Below, in pieces: positions 35,667 to 46,090 of a DNA stretch of 64,000 nt. The position numbers and the translations under genes were made by a program. The notes beneath the pieces are model-generated. The model did no database searches. It was not told the origin of the DNA and saw only the letters and a list, made by a program, of their open reading frames with translations. Position 1 is the stretch's first letter, and the number at the start of each line of letters is the position of its first letter. Source of the stretch: Cyrtodaria siliqua (lineage: Eukaryota > Mollusca > Bivalvia > Adapedonta > Hiatellidae); the NCBI GenBank assembly GCA_037043455.1, contig JAWPHD010000094.1, forward strand, positions 496,001 to 560,000. The letters are read 5' to 3'.

Positions 35667-35901
35667 AGTAGTATAGAAACTGAGAGTATAGGCGCAATTT
35701 CCTCCCTCGCGACAAACAATCAATAGTTTTCAAGTTGTCTCCTGTTGGCTTTAACACACAAACATTTGCAAACGTCAAACAAATGACGATGCCATGCTTG
35801 CTGCCAGACCCCACACAACTACACAAAACTGCTTGATTACCCTTCGCTTACCAAAACCCTCAGTTTCTATTTTTTTTTTGTAAATGACTGAAACATTTAC
35901 A
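35667..35901 (+). repeat. Polinton terminal inverted repeat, left
   Basis: It begins AGTAGTATAGAAACTGAGAG and pairs with 50011-50257 in reverse complement. Differences include an 11-bp insertion in the right copy and a few substitutions. The polymerase frame ends inside this repeat at 35775. Confidence 0.9.
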
Positions 35902-38900
35902 CACTTACATCGTTTATCATCATAAGCTGATAAACTTTTTTTATTTATTACATTGCTGCTCACGTTATGCTTTTGTGATCTAATGACTTTCATCTCATGG
36001 TGAGCTTCTGCTGCCGTAAACAAAATCTTTTTGTAATCATCATGTGCTATCTGTTTTTTAACAACACATTTTTTAACACCCTTGCATTTCTTTGTATTAA
36101 CCTTATTGTCTAACATATACGAATATAGTTTACTTCGTAGTCCAACAAATTCAACAATGGGTATTCCACAAGTTTCATATTTCATCTTGCCAATAACCTT
36201 TTTATTATCATTGAAATGAAACTTACTTTTTGGATCATAATCACAATTATCAAAAAGTTCTTTATCCTTGTAAAAGTCTGCATACATATCTTTTGTTTTT
36301 ATTTCATAGCATAAGGAATCGGTATCAGTAAATAATAATTTAGCTTTTTTATCATATTTATTTTTAATGTAGTTGTAATGGAAATCATACATCAAATATT
36401 TTGACAAGTCTAAAATACACATACCAACATAGACAAGGCGATTTAAATCTAATCGTTCCTTTATTCTATTTATAGCAAATAAATTTTCATTAAACATTTT
36501 ACAAGAAACAAATGAAGGTATTGCCGCATATTTTAAAAGGACCTCCTCATCATAAGTCAATTTAATATTAATTCTTTTTCTCAAATTTTCCATAGTTTTA
36601 CCAAAAACTGAATTGTTCATCAGTTTGAAGAAATCCTTTTCAAAAGCATTTTTGCCGGCTGTTCTCTTAGCAGTATTAAAGTATATGTACGCCTTTAACC
36701 ACTGTGATTCGTCGAACTGTAGTATCCGATGTATTTTTGTTACCTTTAATCCAAGCTTTTTATACAATTCTAAGTTTCTAAAATGCATGACATACTCTTC
36801 TTTATTTTTCAACGTCGTGATAAGTTTGTTAACTTTACTAGATCCTAAATTAAACTTTTGTTTTAAATTTTTACAATAGTCTGACAACCACTCATCTTTG
36901 ATATTTAAACTTTCCGGGTCGAGAGGATAATCATTATGCGAGTCATGCAGTTTCTCAGGATACTTAATATCACACTCAACAATGTAATTTGATTTTCCTT
37001 TTTCAAACTTGTCAACCCACTTGAAGTTACCTCCGTTACCTACTGACACATAGCCCACCCATACAAGTTATTAGCATCAAGATATATTATGTACTTGCTT
37101 TCTTTTTCTTGTCATAGTTTTTCATATATTTATTGTTAGCCTGTGAATATCTGTTTGCAATATAACTCGTGCCGCCTCTTAATCCTTTTTCCACAAACAA
37201 ATATTGATCAATATCAGTGATTAAATCAAGCTGGATGCCAGTCATCTTAAGACTTGCATCCCAAGCTAAACCAGGACTACTGAAGTAATGACAAGGATCT
37301 AATTTGTAATACTCGATACACATTTTTCTAAAGTTTTCAAAAACATCTCAGCAACAATACATCAGTCTTAAGATACAGGTCATGATATTCTCCCATATTT
37401 TTAATCTTAAATGTTTTCCATATTGTTTTAGCGTGTTCATAATCTGCATCTGAAATATGCTCATCATTTAATTGAGAATAAAAGCTATCTTTACCAGGTA
37501 ACTTAGTATCCTTGAAGCGTTTAAAACTGTTCATGTAATCATAAGGATAAACACCTTTTCTTTTTATTAATTCTAACTTGTCGCCAGAGTATTCTTGAGA
37601 GGTATATTGAAACGACGGAACCTTTTTTACTAAATTTTCTAATGACTGAGACATAAACTGAAAACTATCAATAAACACCAAACGTTGTCCTAACATAACA
37701 GCCATGTACTTTTCCATGTTATTTGGTATAACATTTCTTTTCTTTTCAAACTTTCCAATGTGCTGCATTATAAAGTGAGAATCATAACCTCTCAAATTAT
37801 GAAAGACGTCAGGTATTTTTTCAGTCAGCTTGAAATTAATATTACATATATTGTGAGCGCTCCCCCTATACTTTCCAGTTATATGACAATGATCCCTGAC
37901 TTTTCTGATCAAGTTTTTATATGCCACTGTATGACCCGCGTTACCTTTTCCGAGAGTTGTTACAAAACCATGACCGCAAATATCACATGATTTAGATTTT
38001 TGGAATCTAGCTTCTTCTTCTCTTGACATCACCAAATATTTCTTAATATGCGTATTCGCAGTCTTTTTGAACCACTTTTCTTCTTCTATCATTTTTTCTA
38101 AAAACTTGTAAACAGCATTTGGTCATCTATACGTTACAACTGGTTTTGAATATTGATCATCATAACAACAAACAACTTTGTATCCATAACTGCAATCAGT
38201 ATGCTTTTGATATGCTTCTGTATGTGATTTTTTAGGATTGTTTGATGCTGATGAAATACTTTCGGTTACTGCTTCAAAATCAGCATATATAACAAAGGGA
38301 ACCATTAGTTGCCTTTTATAGTTTTTAAAATAAACTTTTTCATCTTTACCTGGCATCTCTACTGCTTGCTTACCATTATATGAAAGACAAACAGGCTTAT
38401 GTTTTTCTAAAACTCTTTCTAATGTAAAGCATTGGAGGCATGTTTTACAAAACCATTTTTTTTTCCATTGTGTGCTGTTTGATTATACGTCAAACTGTTA
38501 AAGTTTTTTATCCACACATAATGACTTTTTTCTTCTTCAGTGATTAAAAGCATATCACAAGTTTCTTTTGTTGTTTTGTTTTTTGATATGTGCAAAGGGT
38601 ATACTTGACTGTTTTAATATCCAAATATGTTAAAACAAATGTTGTTTTGTTTTTCTATTTTTGGGATTTGTTGAATTGTAACAGGAAATGTTATCCCCTT
38701 GTAATCAAGATCATCAATATGCTTTTTGTACTTTGTTATTCTTTGGAGATCTTTTTCAACAGGAAATTTATAAGCTAAATGACACCATCTAAAACATTCG
38801 TTATCTGTTTAATTTTTTATATTTATTAAACCTTTTTTGTGATGTTGCAGTTCTTTTGGTAATGCTAAATATGAGCTACCTCGCAAAGGCTTGTACTTTA

Positions 38901-39525
38901 CTCGATTTATATAGTGCGCGTCAACTGATGAAATTGCCCAACCACTTCCCTCACAAAGCCATCTTCCAATGTTATCTATTATTTTCATAATTACTCTAAC
39001 CAACACATCAGCAATTTCAGTTTTGTTTATGATTAATTCTGCATTGGAAGCAAAATAAGCTGTTTTATAAACGAATGTTTCATAACCTTCTTTATCACAT
39101 ACTAGTTGTCTCAAAGTAAGTTTTAAAACAACATTCATTTTAAGACCGTTTGTTTGCTCCAATTCCTTTTCAATAACATCTGTAACAGCTGGTAATGTTT
39201 CTAAAAGTTGTCTAAGTGGATATCTCCAAGTCATATTATTAACTTGAAAAACTTTCATATATTGCTTTGGTGATGTTTGTTTTTCGACAACTTTACCATA
39301 TTCTGGTGGTAATTTTCCAAATTCCGCAACATCTTTTTTTTCTTCCAATGCCGTACTATATTCTTCTGGTATTACTTTTACATCTTTTATAAGTCCTTTA
39401 ATTTCACCAATACGTTTTTTTTTAATTTTGTTATATTTTCCAGATGGTTTTATATAAGATTCAACCAATCTCTTAATTTTATCAAAATCGTCTGATTTTA
39501 CAATTTTCAAATCTTTTTCAGTCAT
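35775..39525 (-). pseudogene. Polinton DNA polymerase B (pPolB), interrupted
   Basis: Family B, protein-primed-type replicative polymerase of the element, read from 39525 down to 35775 in at least five frame blocks (starting 39525, 38356, 38092, 37323, 37058). Visible in order: an N-terminal Polinton-specific region, a C2H2-like Cys/His cluster near 38420, exonuclease I motif YADFEA, an endonuclease-VII-like DHCH motif near 37890, exonuclease II YDSHF, exonuclease III YHDLYLKTD, polymerase motif A region (LDANNLYG, straddling a frame break near 37070), motif B NNSVFGK and motif C DTDS. Stops occur between 38808 and 38357. All catalytic motifs survive but the gene is broken. TCTC, a variant of the TCTA element, lies 15 nt before the ATG. 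Confidence 0.9.
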
Positions 39526-39574
39526 TATATAATATTACATGAGATTTTATTTTTAAGCCTATATTTAATTTAAT

Positions 39575-40316
39575 TTAATTATTTGTTTTTAAAAGGAATG
39601 GTGCTAAAGTTTCACCACCGTCTATTTTTTTTTTAAAAAACCGAAATGGTATCATAATTGGCACCAGCAGCGTCATTATTACTAATACTTCGTGAATATC
39701 TATTTCTCCATCTAGAAGAATGTCCAAGTATTTCCAAAAGCATTCTTTTTCAAGAGTCCTGTCATCTACCATCTGGTTGATTTTTACATGATATTTACAG
39801 TATCTCTCGAAATCATCGGGTTTAAGATCACCTTTAGCAACCAGCAATCTTATTTTTTTTCACGTGCTCGCAATAGTTTATAAAATTGTTTTTATCAAGA
39901 AGCCTTTCATTAATCATCTCTTTTATGCTTTTAATAAACATTTCAAAGCCTTCATAACATCCGATATCAGTATTAATTATATGACTTTTTTTATTTTGCT
40001 GAGTGATTCATCCTTAAAATATTCAGCATCCTTGGCTACTGCATCTGCTCGTGTTTCGCTAAAAATCCTGATTTGTTTTATCGCCAGGTCTGTAAGAAGC
40101 TTTATAGCAGTATTAGCTTCATGCTCAGCCTTTATCGCCCAATCTTTTTTAAAAGCTGCAAGTTGTTCTTCCAATCGTTTGATATGACTTTCTTTAAACT
40201 CTTTGATCTCCTCGTCCGCTTTAGTTAAAAGAGTCTGTTCGTAGACAGCTACTTTTTCATAAACTATTTTTGTTTCATCAAAGTGTTTTCTTCTGCATAA
40301 CTTTCCATATAATATG
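39575..40316 (-). pseudogene. Polinton coiled-coil protein, unknown role
   Basis: Minus-strand pieces (40174-39977 and 39847-39575, with more between in other frames) appear to be one protein of about 220-240 residues starting near 40316. The first half is rich in Glu, Lys and Ala in heptad-like spacing (EEQLAAFKKDWAIKAEHEAN), suggesting a coiled coil. The end has a hydrophobic stretch (VLVIMTLLVPIMIPF). At least two frame changes break it. It lies directly upstream of the polymerase on the same strand. I do not recognise a named family. Confidence 0.55.
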
Positions 40317-40356
40317 GATTACATTATTTTAAAATATAATTCTGTAGTATAATAAT

Positions 40357-40920
40357 ATGAATTGCAAATATTGTGAAAGACTTTTAGATATTATTATTGA
40401 TCCTCCTGAGGTGTGCATAGATTGCGTCTTATTTTACACAACTAGTAAAAAGAAGCTTTGTAAATATTGTACCAGAGCCAAGCTGTGTTACAAGTCTACT
40501 TACGCATGTGTGAATTGTAATGATACTTATGAAGTTTTCGATAACGAACTCATTTGCCTTAATTGTGGCTCACATAACAGTTACAATCGTATTGCAGGTT
40601 ACGACTACAACCGAAAGAAAACTATTTACCATAGAAAGTATCATTTAAATAAATACTTGGTAGAATATGATTTGTCTTCCAAAAATAGACAAAGATTTGA
40701 AGATTTGTTTTACAAAATTGTGAAGATTTTGGATAAAATAGAAGGTCGGAAAAGATCAATCAAATTTGAATACATTTTTCAGAAAATATTTAAAATATTA
40801 AAAATAGAAAAAGAAACAAAACCAATTAAGAACAAAATCAACCAGAGAAATGTACGATAGGATATGGAAACAAGTCAGAAAAGAATTACGGGGGCTGGAT
40901 GATATGACCGTTTAACTTGA
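40357..40920 (+). CDS. Zinc-ribbon protein resembling viral late transcription factor 3
   Basis: 167 residues to the stop at 40858-40860. Cys pairs CKYC, CIDC, CKYC, CVNC and CLNCG fill the first 75 residues, and the last pair forms a zinc ribbon. It is followed by Tyr-, Lys- and His-rich sequence (YHRKYHLNKYLVEY) and a helical tail with repeated FYKIVKIL and IFKIL patterns. The layout is like VLTF3 proteins of large DNA viruses, which activate late genes. A shifted frame continues to about 40914 with IWKQVRKEL, which fits the family's C-terminal end, so the annotated stop may be a frame change. It is divergently placed from the coiled-coil gene, sharing a 40-bp AT-rich gap. Assignment is by pattern only. 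Confidence 0.5.
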
Positions 40921-40937
40921 ACAGATGCTCAACTAGC

Positions 40938-41368
40938 TTAATTTCCATTAAGCTTGAACCTTTTCATATACGTTTCCAGAGGTTCTGTAAAGTTATCATT
41001 CTTTTGAATTTCTAATATTTTATTAAAGACAATCCTAATTATCTCCTCATCATTTTCTAGTCCTGTGGTTCTTTGGACATATGATAGAAGTTGCTTGAAA
41101 CTTCTATGATGTGTTTTTAACAAAGTTTTTTTTCTGCTATTCTTGTTTTACTTGCTAAAACAGCAACTACTTCAGGAACTGCACCAACTGCAGCCACGAA
41201 AACAGGAATTGCCGGAACCAATGCCAATACGGCAGTACAACCAATTATCCCACTAACAATTTGTAGGGTTGTGTTTATGATACCGAACAATTTATAGCTA
41301 CGTCTGTATGCAGCCACAAGTCGTGCCAAATGATTAATTAATTCTTCTTTGTTAGTTATTTGTGCCAT
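40938..41368 (-). pseudogene. Small Polinton membrane-associated protein, frame-split
   Basis: The first part (41368-41117, 83 residues) has a helical N-terminus and a long hydrophobic segment of about 40 residues (IIGCTAVLALVPAIPVFVAA and following), likely one hairpin or two membrane passes. The second part (41123-40938) overlaps it by 7 bp in another frame and reads as a charged helical tail. Together they suggest a single protein of about 140 residues broken near the AAAAAAA run at 41118-41128. TCTA (TAGA at 41382-41385 on the plus strand) lies 13 nt before the ATG. Function unknown. Confidence 0.55.
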
Positions 41369-41381
41369 GTATAATTACAGT

Positions 41382-41385
41382 TAGA
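41382..41385 (-). promoter_or_regulatory. TCTA element of the 41368 gene
   Basis: TATCTAACTGTAATTATAC leads directly into ATG, with 13 nt between TCTA and the start codon. Confidence 0.5.
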
Positions 41386-41392
41386 TAATAAT

Positions 41393-42523
41393 TTAATTAA
41401 AATATTTAGAAAATAGTTGCTCATGTTCTTTGGATGCTATTTTACCTATTTTTAATAATTCATCGATTATGCTAATACCTTTATTTATTAACTGTGGACT
41501 ATTATTTCCTGATTCCATACTTCCGCATACTAACTCTAGATCATTCATTAACTCATCAGGACTATTGTAATATTCAACATCAGCACAACCTCTTAAAATC
41601 TTTTTAAACTTTGAAGAACCTTTATGAATTGGTAAACCAGATAATTCTGTTAGTTTCTTAAAAGCATTCTGTGACAGCTTTGAATAAGTTTTTTTATTAT
41701 TGTAACGCTTTGTTATCAAGTCTATAAAATCATCATCTACTTTTAGATCTAGCATGGCTGTTTTTCCCTGTTTAGCAATAAGCTTGTGATGACCAACAAG
41801 CTTAGGTAAATCAATTTGTAACACTCCGTAGTGGCCGTCTTTGTCGACTTTGTAGGAATTTTTATTTTGTTGCATCCCTGCACCTGAAACGATTTTCTAG
41901 GCACAACGAGCTTGCTTAACGAAATAGATCAATAATCCTACTTCTATAATCTACCAAAGCTTTTGACTTGTTTATTAGAGCTTTCCTATCTTGTTTATAT
42001 GCTTCTTTTTTTGCTACTTCTTTTTCTTTTGTTATCTTCTTGGATAGCGTACTCCTGTCGCGTCCAATTGCATCGATTTTATTAGAAACATGTTCAAGCA
42101 ATGGCTCAGAAACATACTCACCAGTGGCTAATTGCCGGACTAATTCTTTTGGCAAAGGATAGTTATATGTTTTTAACACGGCTTCATCCATACCAACATC
42201 AAAATCACCATCGACTTTTGTCATATGAGGTTCTTCATCAAATAACTGTGGTAATCCCTGATACATTTGTTTTTCTTGTACTTCCTCGCCTATTGCTGCC
42301 GGAAGAGTGGCTAATTGCTGACTTATTTCTGGAAGAGAAGCTAACTGCTCTGTTCTGACTGACTTTTTATTTCGCTAGTTACAGGTTTAAATATTTATGT
42401 GTATAAATCACGACTAGCTCCTTTTTCTAGTCTTTTTCGGGTAACTTTATTCTCATATTCTTTGACAAGTTCACTCGCTTTTCGCGATTTATCTGCTAAT
42501 TCTTTCCATTTTAACAAAGACAT
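41393..42523 (-). pseudogene. Polinton conserved protein of unknown role, fragmented
   Basis: Starts at ATG 42523 with a Lys/Glu-rich helical N-terminus (MSLLKWKELADKSRKASE). A stop follows near 42396. Later blocks 42266-41916 (116 codons) and 41875-41393 (160 codons) continue in other frames. The last block has a compact basic region (LITKRYNNKKTYSKLSQNAF) that could bind nucleic acid. The order and length agree with a protein often seen beside the Polinton packaging ATPase, but I cannot name its function. TCTA (plus-strand TAGA 42538-42541) is 14 nt before the ATG. Confidence 0.55.
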
Positions 42524-42537
42524 GTAATAATATAAGT

Positions 42538-42541
42538 TAGA
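42538..42541 (-). promoter_or_regulatory. TCTA element of the 42523 gene
   Basis: TAATCTAACTTATATTATTA leads into CATG, nearly identical to the sequence before the gene at 47424 (TAATCTAACTTATAATATAA). Confidence 0.55.
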
Positions 42542-42597
42542 TTAAAATAAGATAAATTAAAATAAGTTAAGACGAGTATTATCCAAGCATTATTATA

Positions 42598-43243
42598 ATG
42601 CAAATTCCAAACTATGATATGAAAACAGAAAACGGTAATTTTAAACAACTATGGTACTTTATGCCAGACTGTTGTTTTAGAATGTTAATTTGCGGTAATT
42701 CGGGTTCCGGTAAAACAAACACATTAGTTCACATGTTGTTAAAACCTTTAGTTTATTACGACAAGATTTATTTGTTTGCTAAAAACTTGGAACAGTCTAA
42801 GTACCAGGTTTTGTCACAAAAACTTGAAAAGATAGCAAAAAAGAATAAAATTTCGGTTGAAGATATATTAGAATGTTCAAATGATAAAGTTATCCCTGTG
42901 AATGATTTGCCAGATCCTGATACTCAAAAGATAGTTATTTTTGATGATTATGTTTGCGAGCGTAATCAAAACGATATTATTAATTATTTCATCCAGGGAA
43001 GACACAAAAATTGTTGTGTAATTTATTTATCTCAATCTTATTATAAAACTCCCAAAGACATTCGTTTGAATTGTTCTCATTACATCTTCTTTGCAACTCC
43101 GGTTAATCGCGAGCTTGGTATGCTTTCAAACGAACAAGATGTCAGCAAAGATCAGTACAGAAAAGCGACTGACAACAGTACGACTTTCTGTATCTGGATC
43201 GCCCTAGAAAGTTAGTAAAACGTAACTTCACTGGTGAAATTTA
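42598..43243 (+). CDS. DNA-packaging ATPase (FtsK/HerA type, A32-like)
   Basis: P-loop ATPase that would pump DNA into capsids. The main frame ends at 43215 after 205 residues. Walker A GNSGSGKT is at residues 33-40, Walker B IVIFDD at about 112-117, and a sensor-like Gln (YLSQSYY) follows. The last residues are out of frame: the next frame carries a plausible basic C-terminal tail to 43243, so one frame change near 43190 is likely. It is the first gene of the plus-strand block and is divergent from the gene at 42523. Unlike its neighbours it has no TCTA before the ATG. Confidence 0.88.
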
Positions 43244-43244
43244 A

Positions 43245-43248
43245 TCTA
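43245..43248 (+). promoter_or_regulatory. TCTA element of the fibre-like gene
   Basis: TTAATCTAATCATATATTAT leads into ATAATG. There are 15 nt between TCTA and ATG 43264. Confidence 0.5.
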
Positions 43249-43263
43249 ATCATATATTATATA

Positions 43264-44859
43264 ATGGGGCTTTTTAATGATCTCGGCGAGGAAGTTACTA
43301 CTGGCAGTGTTAATATTACAAACTTTGGTATTGTGCTGTCTGAGTATGTAAAACAAAAACATTTGGTTAATTATCTTAACAAAGGCGGAAACCAGGAAAA
43401 TGTTTTGAGAAGTGAGCTTAACATGGATAATAATAAAATTACCAATGTTGGTAATCCAACAAAAGCAGATGATGCAGCAACAAAGCAATTAACTGTAAGA
43501 AGAGTAACAAAAATCATACGTGATTATGATATTGATAAAATTCCAGATATGATAAACACTCTGACAACAGGTGTTGATGATAAACTAAGTCTGATACAAA
43601 CAAAGTTACAAGCAAACCGTGAGAAAATGATTGAAATTCAAAATGGATTGAAAGATGAAATAAAACTTTTGAGTGATGCTTTGAAAGAGCTAGAAAAGAA
43701 AGAAGACGGATTAGAAGATAGCGAAAACTACAAGAAATTAAGCGAACAAATAAGAGCTGGTGTTCAAAATATTAATACACGAATTGGAGAAATCAACAAA
43801 CGAATGGTTGATAACAATGAACTGGAAACTGCTATTGCTGATGCTTCAAAACAAATGAGAACTGCTTTTACTGCCGAAGTAACTCAAATTAAAATATTAC
43901 ATGAGCAGACAACCACTAACGTTGCTGGTATCAACAAGGAATTTGAAGACATCAAAAAGAAAATGGTTGACGGTAAGTCGCTGGAGACTGCTTTGAGCAA
44001 ACTGGTTAACACTGATAAACTTGGGACTGCTATTGATGATGTTTCAAAGCAATTGAAAGCTGCTCAGGATGATAGAAGTAAAGCTTTTGATGGTGAAATA
44101 GCTTCATTGAAACAGTTTAATCAAAAATCTGATAGTCGCCACACAGCAATTCTTAGCATAACTGATGAGTTGAAAGCAAAAGTAGACTATTTAAGCCGGA
44201 TTCTAATTCTAGAATATACAATAGATGATGGTATAAGCATCATGATAGATAATAATGCAAACAGCTACGGCTACGTATCATATCCAACACGAAAACCACT
44301 TGAAAGAACCAAACGTAATGGGTTTCTCAGTGCGTTTACTCTTGTAACTAATTCATTTGTAAAAACTGGAGAATATGCTACAGAATTGGGTGGAGGCTTG
44401 GTAATTGTAAAACCAGGTCGTTATATAGTTGAAGCAGACCTTGCATATACTGTTGTAAATACAAACAATCGTGGTGTGGAGTCCTTTAGTGTGTTTGAAT
44501 CGGGTGTTAAAGCAAAAATAGAAAACGGTAAACGAATACTAAAAGGAAAGAAATATAAAAAGATCGGACAGGGAAAGTAGCATTCAAGGAGGACAGTAAA
44601 CCACAAAACACAGAAACAAACACGCAAACAGACAAACAAGAAGGCAAAAGCAATAATAAATGCAAACGACATTACAAACACAAAAAGGGTTGACAATAGG
44701 GCTACCGCCTTGGAACGGTCAGTGGCAAAGTAGGCCACTTTTGAGGCATATCTTCCTAAATCTAAATATTGGACCATCTCTCCATTCAACATAGGTAACA
44801 CTACTCAAGTTTTCAATTTTGAAGAATCAAGTTTTAAACTGTATTACAAAGGTGATTAA
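43264..44859 (+). pseudogene. Fibre-like protein: coiled-coil stalk and C-terminal head
   Basis: Start ATG 43264 is chosen over 43234 because it follows the AT-rich TCTA leader. 438 residues reach the stop at 44580. Near residues 55-75 lies LNMDNNKITNVGNPTKADDA, a motif like those at shaft ends of phage tail fibres. Residues 90-310 are heptad-rich, with an internal duplication (KKMVDGKSLETALSK and KRMVDNNELETAIAD). From about 320 a beta-rich head follows (ELGGGLVIVKPGRYIVEADL). A later frame change moves the remaining head to another frame, with further stops, ending near 44859. By architecture it is a candidate receptor-binding spike, placed just before the minor capsid gene. Confidence 0.6.
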
Positions 44860-44864
44860 TTTTA

Positions 44865-44868
44865 TCTA
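44865..44868 (+). promoter_or_regulatory. TCTA element of the minor capsid gene
   Basis: TTTATCTACTAATATGTATA leads into ATGG at 44881, with 12 nt between TCTA and ATG. Confidence 0.5.
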
Positions 44869-44880
44869 CTAATATGTATA

Positions 44881-45642
44881 ATGGAACAAAAAATTGTATT
44901 ATCATCAGAAAAAGCTTCAATAATTAACAGCTCAAATACACCGAGTAATTTTACAACTGTATTTGATAGACCATTAATATTAGGCAAGAACAAACAGTAT
45001 GGCATTGGACTTGATAAGATTAATTCCATGACTTACTCATGGTATAATATTAGTGAGGATTTTAATAACAAAGTGATAAGGTATCACAATGGAACAGATT
45101 GGAAAAGTATTAATTTTACAAATGGAAATTACAGTTATGCTGATATTGATAATTACATAAAAGAAACATTGTCTGTAAACAATGATTTAACCGATGACTC
45201 ACCCATCCCGATAAAAATTGAGTTTGATTTATCAAGTTTCAAATGTTTGGTTACCATCCATAATAATTTCATGCTTGATTTGAGAGAATCAAACTTTCAC
45301 ACCTTGATTGGGTTTAGCAACGATGCAGTTATCAGAGAAACTAAATTTGGAACTGTGACGCCAAACATAACAAATTCTATCGATACATTGTATATCCACT
45401 GTGACTTGATAAGTATTTCTATTGTTGATGGATCATATGGAGATGTCATTTATGAAATAAGCACACCTGATCTTACGAGATCATATCCTTTCAAAGATGA
45501 ACCGATAAGAGTCGGGTTCTGTGAAGTAAACAAAACGATCATTAACAGTATTAACATTTACATAACCGATTTCTCCGGTAAAATTATTAATCTTAATGGT
45601 GTCCACACATCATTTCGATTTGTTTTGAAGGAATTAATGTAA
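44881..45642 (+). CDS. Minor capsid (penton) protein, single jelly-roll type
   Basis: 253 residues, uninterrupted, beginning MEQKIVLSSEKASIINSSNT. Size, position after the ATPase and before the major capsid gene, and strongly beta-patterned sequence fit the Polinton minor capsid protein, which forms pentamers at capsid vertices. This rests on family knowledge and resemblance, as there is no short diagnostic motif. It is one of the few large genes of the element with no visible damage. Confidence 0.75.
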   Translation: MEQKIVLSSEKASIINSSNTPSNFTTVFDRPLILGKNKQYGIGLDKINSMTYSWYNISEDFNNKVIRYHNGTDWKSINFTNGNYSYADIDNYIKETLSVNNDLTDDSPIPIKIEFDLSSFKCLVTIHNNFMLDLRESNFHTLIGFSNDAVIRETKFGTVTPNITNSIDTLYIHCDLISISIVDGSYGDVIYEISTPDLTRSYPFKDEPIRVGFCEVNKTIINSINIYITDFSGKIINLNGVHTSFRFVLKELM

Positions 45643-45652
45643 CATAAGTTAT

Positions 45653-46069
45653 ATGGCACGTTTGAAAAAAGTTTATGACACTAGTACGGGAACATATACT
45701 CAAGTTGATCGATTAACCGGAGCTGGCATATTTGACATTTTTTCAAAAGTCGGCTCAAAGATATTTAGCGAGTCTGTGAAAACAGCAGGCAAGAAAGCAT
45801 TAGAAACTGCTGGAAAACAAATCTTAGAAAGTGGTTCTAAAAATCTTGGAGATGAGGTAGGAAAAATGGCTGCTGATAAATTAGTTTCAGTTATTAAACC
45901 TCCTAGTAAACCAAAAGGTGATATAATTTAAAAAGAACTTACAAAAGATGCAGCTAAAGTTGCGGCTGATAATGTAATTGAAGAAGATGTAAATGCAAAA
46001 ATTAACAGATTACTATCCGGAAGAGGAATCCATGCAATAATTAATCGATTAATTAATAATAAAAAATAA
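45653..46069 (+). pseudogene. Small virion protein with adenain-type cleavage sites
   Basis: 92 residues to TAA 45929-45931, then the same frame stays open to about 46069 for some 45 more codons, so the stop is probably a nonsense mutation. LTGAG at residues 21-25 and LSGRG in the downstream part fit the adenovirus protease consensus (M/I/L)XGX-G. Each is followed by a hydrophobic or amphipathic segment (IFDIFSKVGSKIF). This resembles the arrangement of adenovirus protein VI, a membrane-lytic cement protein, but that is an analogy. It starts 10 bp after the minor capsid stop. Confidence 0.55.
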
Positions 46070-46073
46070 TCTA
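46070..46073 (+). promoter_or_regulatory. TCTA element of the major capsid gene
   Basis: TAATCTAATTACTAGTATATA leads into AATG, with 17 nt between TCTA and ATG 46091. Confidence 0.5.
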
Positions 46074-46090
46074 ATTACTAGTATATATAA

